Shown here: piece by piece, positions 7,278-14,457 of the stretch
How the letters are laid out: every line of letters begins with the position of its first letter
Position numbering within the stretch: the first letter of the stretch is position 1
DNA from: an uncultured Anaerosporobacter sp.
Lineage (GTDB): Bacteria > Bacillota > Clostridia > Lachnospirales > Lachnospiraceae
Length of the DNA: 24,026 nt
Assembly (NCBI GenBank): GCA_945787925.1
Contig: CALZJY010000003.1
Location: forward strand, 1 to 24,026
Direction of reading: 5' to 3'
Made by a program: the position numbers and the translations under genes
Notes under the pieces: model-generated
The model's database searches: none
What the model was told of the DNA's origin: nothing
The model's input: only the letters and a program-made list of their open reading frames with translations

Positions 7278-8291
7278 ATGGCAATTTTAGTAACAGGCGG
7301 TGCTGGTTATATTGGTAGCCACACATGTGTTGAATTAATAAAAAGCGGTCATGAAGTTGTAGTAGTAGATAACTTATGCAACTCTAGTGAAGTTGCACTT
7401 GAACGTGTAGAACAACTTACCAATACAAAAGTAAAATTTTATAAAGTAGATTTATTAGATCGCGAAGCGTTAACAGAAGTATTCGAAAAAGAAGAAATTG
7501 AAAGCGTAATTCACTTCGCTGGTTTAAAAGCAGTTGGTGAATCGGTTGAAAAACCATTAGAATACTATCATAACAACGTAACAGGAACATTAGTATTACT
7601 TGACGTAATGCGTAATCATAACTGTAAAAACATCATCTTCAGTTCTTCTGCAACTGTATATGGTAACCCACATACAGTACCTATTACAGAAGAGTTCCCT
7701 CTTTCTGTAACGAATCCTTACGGAAGAACAAAACTTATGTTAGAAGAAATTCTACAAGATGTTTATAAAGCGGATAACGAATGGAACGTAGTACTTCTTC
7801 GTTACTTCAACCCAATCGGAGCACACGAAAGCGGTATTATCGGGGAAGATCCAAAAGGAATTCCAAACAACCTTGTTCCATATATCGCACAAGTTGCAGT
7901 TGGTAAATTAGAATGCCTTGGCGTATTCGGTGATGATTATCCGACTCCAGACGGTACAGGCGTACGTGATTACATCCACGTAGTTGACCTTGCAATCGGA
8001 CATGTAAAAGCACTTAAGAAATTAGAAGGAAAACAAGGCGTTTCCATCTACAACTTAGGTACAGGAAAAGGATACAGTGTATTAGAAGTATTACATGCAT
8101 TTGAAAAAGCATGTGGAAAGACTTTAAACTATGCAATCAAGCCTCGTAGAGCAGGTGATATCCCAACATGTTATGCAGATCCTAAGAAAGCAAAAGAAGA
8201 ATTAGGATGGGAAGCAGCTCGTGGCATCGACGAAATGTGCGCTGATTCTTGGAGATGGCAAAGCAACAATCCAAACGGATACGAAGCATAA
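7278..8291 (+). CDS. galE: UDP-glucose 4-epimerase
   Basis: Interconverts UDP-glucose and UDP-galactose using tightly bound NAD, serving galactose use and supplying UDP-galactose for surface polysaccharides. This is a cytoplasmic extended SDR enzyme of 337 residues, the standard length. Visible are the NAD-binding GGAGYIGS at 7-14, the HFAGLKAVGES segment at 79-89, the catalytic serines in FSSSATVYG (121-129) and Y148-x-x-x-K152 in YGRTK. It is a single gene with its own promoter and terminator, not part of a Leloir (galKT) operon in this window. Codon choice differs from its neighbours, with more pyrimidine-ending codons such as GGT, AAC and CTT, consistent with high expression. The AAAGGGAG site lies 10 bases before the ATG. 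Confidence 0.95.
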   Translation: MAILVTGGAGYIGSHTCVELIKSGHEVVVVDNLCNSSEVALERVEQLTNTKVKFYKVDLLDREALTEVFEKEEIESVIHFAGLKAVGESVEKPLEYYHNNVTGTLVLLDVMRNHNCKNIIFSSSATVYGNPHTVPITEEFPLSVTNPYGRTKLMLEEILQDVYKADNEWNVVLLRYFNPIGAHESGIIGEDPKGIPNNLVPYIAQVAVGKLECLGVFGDDYPTPDGTGVRDYIHVVDLAIGHVKALKKLEGKQGVSIYNLGTGKGYSVLEVLHAFEKACGKTLNYAIKPRRAGDIPTCYADPKKAKEELGWEAARGIDEMCADSWRWQSNNPNGYEA

Positions 8292-8306
8292 GAATGAATT
8301 AGGAAG

Positions 8307-8342
8307 AAAGCATGAGATGATTTGGCATTTCATGCTTTTTTT
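8307..8342 (+). terminator. intrinsic terminator of galE
   Basis: AAAGCATGA (8307-8315) pairs with TCATGCTTT (8330-8338), and ATG/GCAT bases inside can extend the stem. A run of seven T follows. It begins 15 bases after the galE stop. Confidence 0.88.
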
Positions 8343-8397
8343 ACGCGAACAACGAGCCAAAGTCATGCTTGTATGACCTTGGCGACTGTCGCGATAA
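8341..8397. other. long imperfect hairpin of unknown function
   Basis: Nested inverted arms: TTA+CGCGA (8341-8348) with TCGCG+a+TAA (8389-8397), then GCCAA (8356-8360) with TTGGC (8379-8383), then GTCAT (8362-8366) with ATGAC (8373-8377) around GCTTGT, with one A/C mismatch between the inner arms. It lies between the galE terminator and the xpaC promoter, has no T-run, and encodes no recognisable ORF. It could be a structured RNA, a dyad protein-binding site or a dispersed palindromic element. Confidence 0.45.
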
Positions 8398-8439
8398 CGA
8401 GAAGAATCTCCTATGCAATAAAAAACGCCCTAGATTATT

Positions 8440-8470
8440 GCTTGTTAGCTTGGTATATATCGGTTATAAT
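8440..8470 (+). promoter_or_regulatory. candidate promoter of the xpaC-telA operon
   Basis: A perfect TATAAT lies at 8465-8470. The -35 is unclear: TTGCTT (8440-8445) gives a 19-base spacer and TTGTTA (8444-8449) a 15-base spacer, both off the optimum. The -10 position gives a leader of about 28 bases before the start at 8506. Confidence 0.45.
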
Positions 8471-8490
8471 TGTGAAAGATAGTTACATAT

Positions 8491-8496
8491 AGGAGG
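8491..8496 (+). promoter_or_regulatory. ribosome binding site deciding the XpaC start
   Basis: AGGAGG lies nine bases before the ATG at 8506. The in-frame GTG at 8500 is only three bases away, and the ATG at 8498 is in another frame. Confidence 0.7.
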
Positions 8497-8505
8497 TATG
8501 TGTGT

Positions 8506-9789
8506 ATGTATAGGAAGAATCTCGGAGAGCAGATTCGTGATATTGTAGAAGATGCTGTAGATTCGTGTGACTTTCACGATTTAAATAATAAAATAAAGAG
8601 TACGGCAGATCGTGCAATTGATGAATTCAATCGAGCGACGGAACGTTTTCAATATAATGGCGGAGTATATCGGGATGCGAAACGACAACAGCGTTTCGAA
8701 AATAGGGAGTATCGAAAAGAACAACGTCAAGGTCAGCCATATGGACAAGGGCCATTTTATCAGAGACCTGGATATGATTATGGCCAGAGCCGTTATCAGA
8801 ATGTGGAGAAAAGCTTTACGGCTCCCCGTCCACCAATAATCAAGAGAGCATCAAGATATCAGCTCCCTGGAAGTATAAGCGGCGTTCTATATACGGTATT
8901 TGGAAGTATTGGAACTGTAGGATTCGGTATCGCTTCTGTAGTACTTGCTGCTGTTTCAAGAGGACTTGGAGGCTGGAATCCCGTACTTCCGATGCTGAGT
9001 ACCATTTTTGGAATAGTAGCTACAGGTTCTGCTTTGATGTTAGGAGCAGGGATATATAAGAATAACCGTATTCGCCGTTATAAGCGATATGATGAAATTA
9101 TTGGTCCAACGAATTATTGTGAAATTAAGAGATTGGCAGACGGAACGGGAAAGAGTAAGAAATATGTGCTTCGTGACTTGAGAAAGATGATTGCATTAGG
9201 CTTTTTCAAGGAAGGCCACATTGATGAGGCAGGAAGCTGTATTATGTTAGGCAAACACACGTATGAGCAATATTTGCTTGCGATGCATAACTATAGGCAA
9301 CGCAAGGTGGAAGAAGAGAAGAAGGAAAAAGAGAAGCCAAAAGAACTTGATCCAGAGCTTAAGAAGGCAATGGAGGCTGGACAAGACTATATTGATAAGA
9401 TCAAACGAGCAAACGAACGAATTCCAGGAAAGGAAATCAGTGATAAGTTATATCGATTAGAGGATATTATCAGCAAGATATTTATTTGTGTAGAAAAACG
9501 ACCAAATAAGTTGCCAGAGATTCGAAAGTTTATGGAGTACTACCTTCCGATTACATTAAAGCTAGTAAATGCCTATAAGGAATTTGATGCACAACCAATT
9601 CAAGGCGAGAATATTAGTAAATCAAAGAAAGAGATTGAGGATACGCTAGATACGATCAATACTGCATTTGAAAAATTATTAGACAGTTTATATGAGGATG
9701 AGGCAATGGAAGTTTCATCGGATATTTCTGTGTTAAATACACTATTTGCACAGGAAGGACTGACAAAGAAGGATTTTGAATTAAAATAA
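8506..9789 (+). CDS. XpaC-family (5-bromo-4-chloroindolyl phosphate hydrolysis) membrane protein
   Basis: A 427-residue protein whose C-terminal region (about 270-425, helical and charged) resembles the XpaC family, whose biochemical activity is not established despite its name. It has an N-terminal charged helical part (1-45), a Tyr/Gln/Arg/Gly-rich linker (about 47-100), two transmembrane segments (about 123-150 and 160-184), and then a segment at about 200-250 (EIKRLADGTGKSKKYVLRDL onward) that looks like a small winged-helix fold. That last reading is inference. It should sit in the membrane with most of its mass cytoplasmic. It overlaps the telA reading frame by one base at the upstream in-frame ATG, and XpaC-TelA pairing is a recurrent arrangement in Firmicutes linked to toxic anion, antibiotic or cell-envelope stress. 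ATG 8506 is chosen over GTG 8500 by spacing. Confidence 0.8.
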   Translation: MYRKNLGEQIRDIVEDAVDSCDFHDLNNKIKSTADRAIDEFNRATERFQYNGGVYRDAKRQQRFENREYRKEQRQGQPYGQGPFYQRPGYDYGQSRYQNVEKSFTAPRPPIIKRASRYQLPGSISGVLYTVFGSIGTVGFGIASVVLAAVSRGLGGWNPVLPMLSTIFGIVATGSALMLGAGIYKNNRIRRYKRYDEIIGPTNYCEIKRLADGTGKSKKYVLRDLRKMIALGFFKEGHIDEAGSCIMLGKHTYEQYLLAMHNYRQRKVEEEKKEKEKPKELDPELKKAMEAGQDYIDKIKRANERIPGKEISDKLYRLEDIISKIFICVEKRPNKLPEIRKFMEYYLPITLKLVNAYKEFDAQPIQGENISKSKKEIEDTLDTINTAFEKLLDSLYEDEAMEVSSDISVLNTLFAQEGLTKKDFELK

Positions 9790-9798
9790 TGCTATATG

Positions 9799-9804
9799 AG
9801 GAGG
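9799..9804 (+). promoter_or_regulatory. ribosome binding site deciding a GTG start for telA
   Basis: AGGAGG lies eight bases before GTG 9813. The upstream in-frame ATG at 9789 overlaps the xpaC stop and has no such site before it. Confidence 0.65.
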
Positions 9805-9812
9805 AAACTATA

Positions 9813-10994
9813 GTGAATGAGAACGAGCCAAAACTAGAACAGCCAGTACCAAGCCTTACGTTCGATCCATTTGGAGAAATGGAACAAAAACAAGAAGTGC
9901 CTAGCATGGTGAAAGAACAACCAAAGCCAGCAGAGTTTGATGATTCTATGTTATCACCGGAAGAAAAGAAGATGGTAGACCAATTCTCTTCTCAAATCGA
10001 ATTATCCAACAGCAATCTAATCCTGCAATATGGAGCAGGGGCCCAAAAGAAGATTGCAGATTTTTCGGAAAATGCATTAAATAAGGTAAAGACGAAAGAT
10101 CTTGGAGAGATTGGAGAAATGCTTACTGGCGTAGTAACCGAATTAAAGCAATTCAATGCCAATGAGCCAGAAAAGGGTGGATTTTTAGGATTCTTTAAAA
10201 ATAAATCAAATAAGATTACAGCCATGAAGGCAAAGTATGAAAGTGCGGAGGAAAATGTAAATAAGATTTGTAAAGCACTAGAATCCCATCAAGTACAGCT
10301 TCTAAAAGATGTTGCAATGCTTGACAATCTATATGAGGTCAATAAGACGTATTTTAAAGAATTATCCATGTATATCCTGGCAGGAAAGAAAAAACTTCAT
10401 GAAGTACAGACAAAGGAGCTTCCTGCATTAGTAAAGAAAGCAGAACTTTCTGGCCTTCCAGAAGACGCACAGGCAGTGAATGACCTTACAAGCCTATGCA
10501 ACCGTTTTGAAAAGAAACTTCATGACTTAGAGCTTACTAGGATGATCAGTATCCAGATGGCACCGCAGATCCGTTTGGTACAAGGCAATGACACATTGAT
10601 GAGTGAGAAAATCCAATCTACCATCGTAAATACGATTCCATTATGGAAGAGCCAGATGGTATTGGCACTTGGTGTAGAACATTCTAGACAGGCAGCAGAG
10701 GCACAACGCCAAGTAACGGATATGACCAATGAACTGCTTCGTAAGAATGCAGAAACATTAAAATTAGCAACGATTCAGACAGCACAAGAGTCAGAACGAG
10801 GCATCGTAGATATGGAAACGTTAAAGATTACGAACGAGTCCTTGATTTCTACATTGGATGAAGTGCTTCGTATCCAGACAGAAGGAAAACAAAAACGTAG
10901 AGAAGCAGAAGCTGAGCTTTCTCGTATGGAAAATGAATTAAAACATAAGCTATTAAATCTTCATTTGAATGGACAAAATGGCAGTAATCAATAA
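9813..10994 (+). CDS. telA: toxic anion resistance protein TelA family
   Basis: A 393-residue cytoplasmic, mostly alpha-helical protein of the TelA/KlaA family, named after tellurite resistance but widely found with XpaC in Firmicutes; its mechanism is unresolved. Supporting sequence includes the N-terminal acidic, Pro-rich tail, the central GGFLGFFKNKSNKITAM segment, typical of the family before the long helices, and the later IRLVQGNDTLMSEKIQSTIV and NTIPLWKSQMVLAL stretches that are strongly characteristic. Length is normal. The start is set at GTG 9813 by an AGGAGG site. Starting at ATG 9789 would add eight residues and overlap xpaC by one base. It is the second gene of the xpaC-telA operon, followed by a weak terminator and a new promoter. 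Confidence 0.9.
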   Translation: MNENEPKLEQPVPSLTFDPFGEMEQKQEVPSMVKEQPKPAEFDDSMLSPEEKKMVDQFSSQIELSNSNLILQYGAGAQKKIADFSENALNKVKTKDLGEIGEMLTGVVTELKQFNANEPEKGGFLGFFKNKSNKITAMKAKYESAEENVNKICKALESHQVQLLKDVAMLDNLYEVNKTYFKELSMYILAGKKKLHEVQTKELPALVKKAELSGLPEDAQAVNDLTSLCNRFEKKLHDLELTRMISIQMAPQIRLVQGNDTLMSEKIQSTIVNTIPLWKSQMVLALGVEHSRQAAEAQRQVTDMTNELLRKNAETLKLATIQTAQESERGIVDMETLKITNESLISTLDEVLRIQTEGKQKRREAEAELSRMENELKHKLLNLHLNGQNGSNQ

Positions 10995-11020
10995 AAGGGG
11001 ATTGAAAAATTATCCTTTTT
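10993..11020 (+). terminator. weak intrinsic terminator after telA
   Basis: AAAAGG (10993-10998) pairs with CCTTTT (11014-11019) around a 15-base loop that has a possible AT/AT extension. The stem is AT-rich and the T-run is part of the arm, so read-through is likely. It overlaps the promoter of the next gene. Confidence 0.35.
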
Positions 11021-11029
11021 AGATATAAT
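11002..11029 (+). promoter_or_regulatory. sigma-A promoter of the FliD-like gene
   Basis: TTGAAA (11002-11007) and a perfect TATAAT (11024-11029) with a 16-base spacer. The leader would be about 33 bases. The elements are embedded in the weak telA terminator. Confidence 0.65.
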
Positions 11030-11068
11030 AATCATGCACACTGTAGAGAATTGGAAAGGAGAGTTTTT

Positions 11069-11725
11069 ATGGGAGTTGGAATTTCAATGTCATATGTACA
11101 TGGGGCATATCTGATGAGTCCTCATATGACGAGACCTTCAAATCAAGTAAATAAAAATTCTTTTGGAAGATTGATTAACAGTTATTATGGAAAGCATTCC
11201 TTATTTAAGAAGACATTGGCCTGTTCGAACTCTTCTTCCTTATTAGAGCTTAATGAAGATACGAAAGCGTTGCAGGCATCTGCGACGAAGTTGAAACAGG
11301 AAGCAGACCTGTATAAAGCAGAGAATCAAAAGCAATTAGAGGGAACGATCAAAGAGTTTGTAAAAGAATACAACCAAGTGGTGAAGTCTTTTGCAGAAAT
11401 CGAAAGTAAGGAGCTCTGTCAAAAAGGCAATATCATTCGAGAGAATGTAAAGACGAAAAAGGAAGCATTAGCCGATATCGGAATCCAATGTGAGGAAGAT
11501 GGCACACTTACAATCGGAGAAAGCGGTCTAGATTGTACCGATATAGAAGCAATCAAAGAGGTGCTCCAAGGAGAGCGTGGATTTGCGAGCTATGTAGGGA
11601 AGAAGGCTGAGACAATTGGAAAAGAAGCATTATCTTTGCTTGCTCCAGCTCCAAAGTTTTATGGAGGAAGTGGAAGCATCCAGTATCTAATTCATTCAGG
11701 GACGCTATTTAGTACCTGTTGTTAA
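11069..11725 (+). CDS. hypothetical protein resembling the FliD (flagellar cap) C-terminal region
   Basis: A 218-residue protein not recognised as a named family. Residues about 62-115 form a helical heptad-like stretch ending in IKEFVKEYNQVVKSF, and residues 133-190 read as ADIGIQCEEDGTLTI followed by a short helical run and GERGFASYVGKKAETI. This strongly recalls the FliD C-terminal domain pattern 'LGI..DEDGTLT-D...L...L.....V..LF.G..G.A..L'. The D0/D1 N-terminal part of true FliD is absent. There is no signal peptide and no transmembrane helix. Residues 30-50 (NSFGRLINSYYGKHSLFKKT) are unusual. It has six cysteines, and the protein ends in Cys-Cys. The ATG at 11069 has AAGGAG seven bases upstream. 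It stands outside any flagellar cluster. The FliD similarity is by eye, so a function is not asserted. Confidence 0.6.
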   Translation: MGVGISMSYVHGAYLMSPHMTRPSNQVNKNSFGRLINSYYGKHSLFKKTLACSNSSSLLELNEDTKALQASATKLKQEADLYKAENQKQLEGTIKEFVKEYNQVVKSFAEIESKELCQKGNIIRENVKTKKEALADIGIQCEEDGTLTIGESGLDCTDIEAIKEVLQGERGFASYVGKKAETIGKEALSLLAPAPKFYGGSGSIQYLIHSGTLFSTCC

Positions 11726-11730
11726 TCGAT

Positions 11731-11778
11731 AAAAAACGAGCCATGTAGGAAACTAGTTTCTACATGGCTCGTTTTTTT
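11731..11778. terminator. strong bidirectional terminator
   Basis: ACGAGCCATGTAG and CTACATGGCTCGT form a 13-base perfect stem with A-tract before and T-tract after, so it works in both directions. It serves the FliD-like gene on the plus strand and the putP-like gene on the minus strand. Confidence 0.93.
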
Positions 11779-11784
11779 ATCTTA

Positions 11785-13302
11785 TTAGCAATCAGCGTCT
11801 TTTACGCTATCAAATTCTTCTTGGATTTCTTTGCTTGGTTCTTTATCAAGTAAACTTACGATTACGATTAGTAAGCTTGCAAAGATAAAGGCTGGTAACA
11901 GGGAGTAGATGGAGAAGATTCCACCTAACTTGCTAATCCATAAGGACCACACGATGGAAAGAATACCGCCGCCTACCATACCAGCGATTGCCCCTTTCAA
12001 TGTCGTACGTTTCCAGAATAGGGAGAACAGTACTAAAGGACCAAAGGCAGCACCAAATCCTGCCCATGCATAAGAAACTAATTCAAATACAGAACTGTTT
12101 GGATCCCATGCAATTACCATGGAGAATAAAGCAACAACAAGGATTGTAGCTTTGGAAACAAATAAGATTTGACGGTCTGTCGCATCTTTTTTAAAGATTT
12201 GTTTATAAAGGTTAGAGCCTACAGAAGAGGAAACCATTAATAATTGAGAGTCAGAAGTACTCATCGTAGCTGCTAAGATACCAGATAACACGATACCTGC
12301 GAAGACTGGAAGCAAGAATGTGTTAGTCATTAAGATGAAAATGGTTTCTGATTGGTCTTTTGTTCCTAGTGTAGGGATAAGTCCTTGGTGAGATAACGCA
12401 TTTCCAACGAAACCGATGCAAGTAGCGACCATAAGGGAAATTACAACCCAGATCATAGCGATTGTTCTAGATTTTTTAATTTCTTTTGAGTTGTTAATGG
12501 CCATGAAACGAATCAATACGTGCGGAACACCAAAGTAACCAAGTCCCCAAGCAAGGCCAGAGAAAATGTTCATAAAGCCATAGCTTGCTTTCCCACCAGT
12601 GGCGATGTCATATGTGCTAAATGCATCTAGGTAGCCTGGAAGTTGTTTTGCATTGTCGATAACAGCGCCAACGCCACCAGCTTTTACGACACCTACTACT
12701 AAAATGATGATAATGGAAAGACTCATAAGAATGCCTTGCACGAAATCGCTAGTACTTGCAGCTAAGAAGCCACCGATAAAGGTATATGCAACGATAACTA
12801 AACCACAAATAATCATTGCTGTATGGTAATCAGCATTGAAGATACTATTGAATAGCTTTCCGCATGCGGAGAAACCACTTGCTGTATATACCGTAAAGAA
12901 TACGATAATCATAATAGAGGAAATGGTCATTAAGATATGCTTTGTATCTCGGAAACGATTACTGAAGAAATCTGGAATCGTAATGGAATTGTTAGCAACT
13001 TGTGAATATTTACGTAGTCTAGCTGCAATTAGTTTCCAGTTTAAATACGTACCAATAATTAGACCAACAGCAGTCCAGCCAGCTTCTCCGAAGCCTTTTA
13101 AATAGGCAACCCCAGGAAGTCCCATTAGCAGCCAACTGCTCATGTCGGATGCTTCTGCACTCATTGCAGTTACCCAAGGGCCTAACCCCCTGCCGCCAAT
13201 AAAGTAGTCATCGGATGTCTTGTTCTTATTGCTGTAATAGATACCGATACCAATGACTAATGCCATATAGGCAGCCATAGATAATAAGATTAAGTAATTC
13301 AT
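11785..13302 (-). CDS. putP: sodium/proline symporter, PutP-like
   Basis: A sodium:solute symporter (SSS family) of 505 residues that imports proline, or possibly another solute, driven by Na+. The N-terminal motifs DDYFIGGRGLGPWVTAMSA (residues about 30-48), EASDMSSWLLMGLPG and NWKLIAARLR match PutP closely and include the Na+ and proline site segment ASDMSSW. Multiple hydrophobic helices run throughout, followed by a short charged tail. The MNYLILL start at 13302 is chosen because AGGAGGA lies at 13313-13307 on the minus strand. Upstream in-frame codons would add 22 residues without a binding site. It shares a bidirectional terminator at its 3' end and a divergent promoter region with the glyoxalase-like gene. 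Proline versus another substrate is inferred from the motif match only. Confidence 0.9.
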   Translation of the reverse strand: MNYLILLSMAAYMALVIGIGIYYSNKNKTSDDYFIGGRGLGPWVTAMSAEASDMSSWLLMGLPGVAYLKGFGEAGWTAVGLIIGTYLNWKLIAARLRKYSQVANNSITIPDFFSNRFRDTKHILMTISSIMIIVFFTVYTASGFSACGKLFNSIFNADYHTAMIICGLVIVAYTFIGGFLAASTSDFVQGILMSLSIIIILVVGVVKAGGVGAVIDNAKQLPGYLDAFSTYDIATGGKASYGFMNIFSGLAWGLGYFGVPHVLIRFMAINNSKEIKKSRTIAMIWVVISLMVATCIGFVGNALSHQGLIPTLGTKDQSETIFILMTNTFLLPVFAGIVLSGILAATMSTSDSQLLMVSSSVGSNLYKQIFKKDATDRQILFVSKATILVVALFSMVIAWDPNSSVFELVSYAWAGFGAAFGPLVLFSLFWKRTTLKGAIAGMVGGGILSIVWSLWISKLGGIFSIYSLLPAFIFASLLIVIVSLLDKEPSKEIQEEFDSVKDADC

Positions 13303-13339
13303 AATATCCTCCTGTCTTAATTTTAAAATCTCATTACAT

Positions 13340-13368
13340 AGTGTACTATATAGTATATTTATAAGCAA
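13340..13368 (-). promoter_or_regulatory. candidate promoter of the putP-like gene
   Basis: On the minus strand TTGCTT (13368-13363) and TACACT (13345-13340) are 17 bases apart. Both boxes are only fair matches. The perfect palindrome at 13344-13355 overlaps the -10 end of this promoter. Confidence 0.35.
13344..13355. repeat. 12-base perfect palindrome in the divergent promoter region
   Basis: TACTATATAGTA is self-complementary and lies between the putP-like and glyoxalase-like starts. Farther-out arms TCTCATTA (13329-13336) and TAATGAGA (13372-13379) also pair but are not centred on it. It is placed as an operator would be; no regulator is recognised. Confidence 0.4.
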
Positions 13369-13411
13369 TACTAATGAGAATAGACTTTTTAGTGTACAAA
13401 TGGAAAAAAGT

Positions 13412-13420
13412 TGTTATAAT
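13412..13420 (+). promoter_or_regulatory. extended -10 promoter of the glyoxalase-like gene
   Basis: TGTTATAAT gives an extended -10 (TGn plus a perfect TATAAT at 13415-13420). No strong -35 is visible (TGTACA at 16-base spacing is the closest). The leader would be about 25 bases, leading into the GGAGG site at 13439-13443. Confidence 0.6.
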
Positions 13421-13451
13421 AAACCTATGTCGAAAAATGGAGGAATTAAAT

Positions 13452-13820
13452 ATGAAGTTTAAATTTGCGCATAATAATTTCAATGTATTAGATTTAGAAA
13501 AATCCCTAGCATTTTATAAAGAAGCATTAGACCTTTCTGAAGTTCGCCGTTTTGAGCCAGAAGACGAAAGCTTCATTCTCGTATATTTAGGCGATGGAGA
13601 AACTCCTCATCAATTAGAACTCACTTGGTTAAGAGACCGTACGGAAGCTTACAACTTAGGAGAAAATGAATTCCATCTTGCATTTGAAGTAGAAGATTTC
13701 GATGCTGCTTATGAAAAACATAAGGCAATGGGATGCATCTGCTTTGAAAATAAAGAAATGGGAATTTACTTCATTACAGATCCAGACGGTTACTGGTTAG
13801 AAATAATTCCAGCAAAATAA
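13452..13820 (+). CDS. gloA: lactoylglutathione lyase-like VOC (glyoxalase I fold) protein
   Basis: A 122-residue cytoplasmic metalloenzyme-like protein with two beta-alpha-beta-beta-beta units. The four metal ligands expected for glyoxalase I are all present: H7 in FAHNNF, E56 in QLELTW, H75 in NEFHLAF and E117 in GYWLEI. Glyoxalase I converts the methylglyoxal-thiol hemithioacetal to a lactoyl-thiol. Many clostridia lack glutathione, so the real thiol cofactor or substrate may differ, and related VOC enzymes such as epimerases are alternatives. The start is fixed by GGAGG at 13439-13443. An upstream in-frame extension covers the promoter and is rejected. It ends in a bidirectional terminator shared with the flavin reductase gene. 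Confidence 0.85.
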   Translation: MKFKFAHNNFNVLDLEKSLAFYKEALDLSEVRRFEPEDESFILVYLGDGETPHQLELTWLRDRTEAYNLGENEFHLAFEVEDFDAAYEKHKAMGCICFENKEMGIYFITDPDGYWLEIIPAK

Positions 13821-13821
13821 T

Positions 13822-13860
13822 AAAACAGCCCGATTTCAGAGTCGGGCTGTTTTATTATTT
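13822..13860. terminator. bidirectional terminator between gloA-like and flavin reductase genes
   Basis: AAAACAGCCCGA (13822-13833) and TCGGGCTGTTTT (13842-13853) form a perfect 12-base stem with an 8-base loop, flanked by T-rich sequence on each strand. Its right part overlaps the last codon and stop of the minus-strand gene. Confidence 0.92.
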
Positions 13861-14358
13861 TTGAAGAGTTTCTGTGATTTCAGCAACATACATTGTATGA
13901 TAGTTGCCATTTGGATACCAACGGTTAGGAAGCGCTGGATCAAGGAAACAATTAGGTGACATTTCTTGTTTGTAAAGAGTTTTTGCTTTTAGCACAAGTC
14001 TTGCTTCTTTGAAGTATGGAATATCATCTTCTATTAATGTAAGTCCCGCAATTTTGATTTTATCTTCATCTCGTCCGGAAGCAGAGCCTAGATAGCTAAG
14101 CATCTTTTTATATTCGGAAGGAAAGAAGGAAAGAGAGAATGCATTCTCCTTATCCATAAATTCTTTTGTATATCTAGATTCACGAACCACTACGAACACA
14201 ACTGGTTTTCCCCACATAATACCGAATCCACCCCAAGAAGCAGTCATCGTATTTGCAACGCCGCCAGTTTGGGCAGTCACTAAAAACCAGTCTTTTCCGA
14301 TTGCACGAAATGTATTATCGGATATGGATTCTGGTGTGATAGGTTGAAATGAATTCAT
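13855..14358 (-). CDS. flavin reductase-like domain protein (FMN-binding)
   Basis: A 167-residue member of the flavin reductase-like (split barrel, FMN-binding) family. It carries the characteristic N-terminal stretch WFLVTAQ...NTMTASWGGFGIMWGKPVVFV, in which the TASW and GKP positions contact FMN, followed by RYTKEFMDKENAFSLSF and a segment around YLGSASGRDEDKI. Members reduce flavins with NAD(P)H or act as small FMN electron carriers (flavoredoxin-like), and the partner cannot be told from the sequence. The start at 14358 has an AGGAGGA site at 14370-14364 on the minus strand. The upstream in-frame ATG (14391) would add 11 residues with no binding site. It is divergent from the feo operon, so the two may share iron or redox control, although the Fur box is placed for feo. 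Confidence 0.88.
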   Translation of the reverse strand: MNSFQPITPESISDNTFRAIGKDWFLVTAQTGGVANTMTASWGGFGIMWGKPVVFVVVRESRYTKEFMDKENAFSLSFFPSEYKKMLSYLGSASGRDEDKIKIAGLTLIEDDIPYFKEARLVLKAKTLYKQEMSPNCFLDPALPNRWYPNGNYHTMYVAEITETLQK

Positions 14359-14395
14359 AATCGTCCTCCTATTTAAATGTAATTTTGACATGTAT

Positions 14396-14424
14396 ATCTT
14401 ATAGTAACATAAACAAAAAGTAAA
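14396..14424 (-). promoter_or_regulatory. candidate promoter of the flavin reductase gene
   Basis: On the minus strand TTTACT (14424-14419) and TAAGAT (14401-14396) are 17 bases apart, with four of six matches each. The leader would be about 30 bases. Confidence 0.4.
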
Positions 14425-14457
14425 TTAGTATTCGTAAATTTTTGAATTTATCTCCAG

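Noticed and set aside
9789..9812. Upstream ATG extension of telA overlapping the xpaC stop
   Set aside because: No ribosome binding site lies before it, while AGGAGG sits at ideal spacing before GTG 9813. It remains possible as a re-initiation start.
13303..13368. 22-residue N-terminal extension of the putP-like protein
   Set aside because: It would cover the promoter and leader, and the AGGAGGA site points to the start at 13302. The extension also does not resemble PutP.
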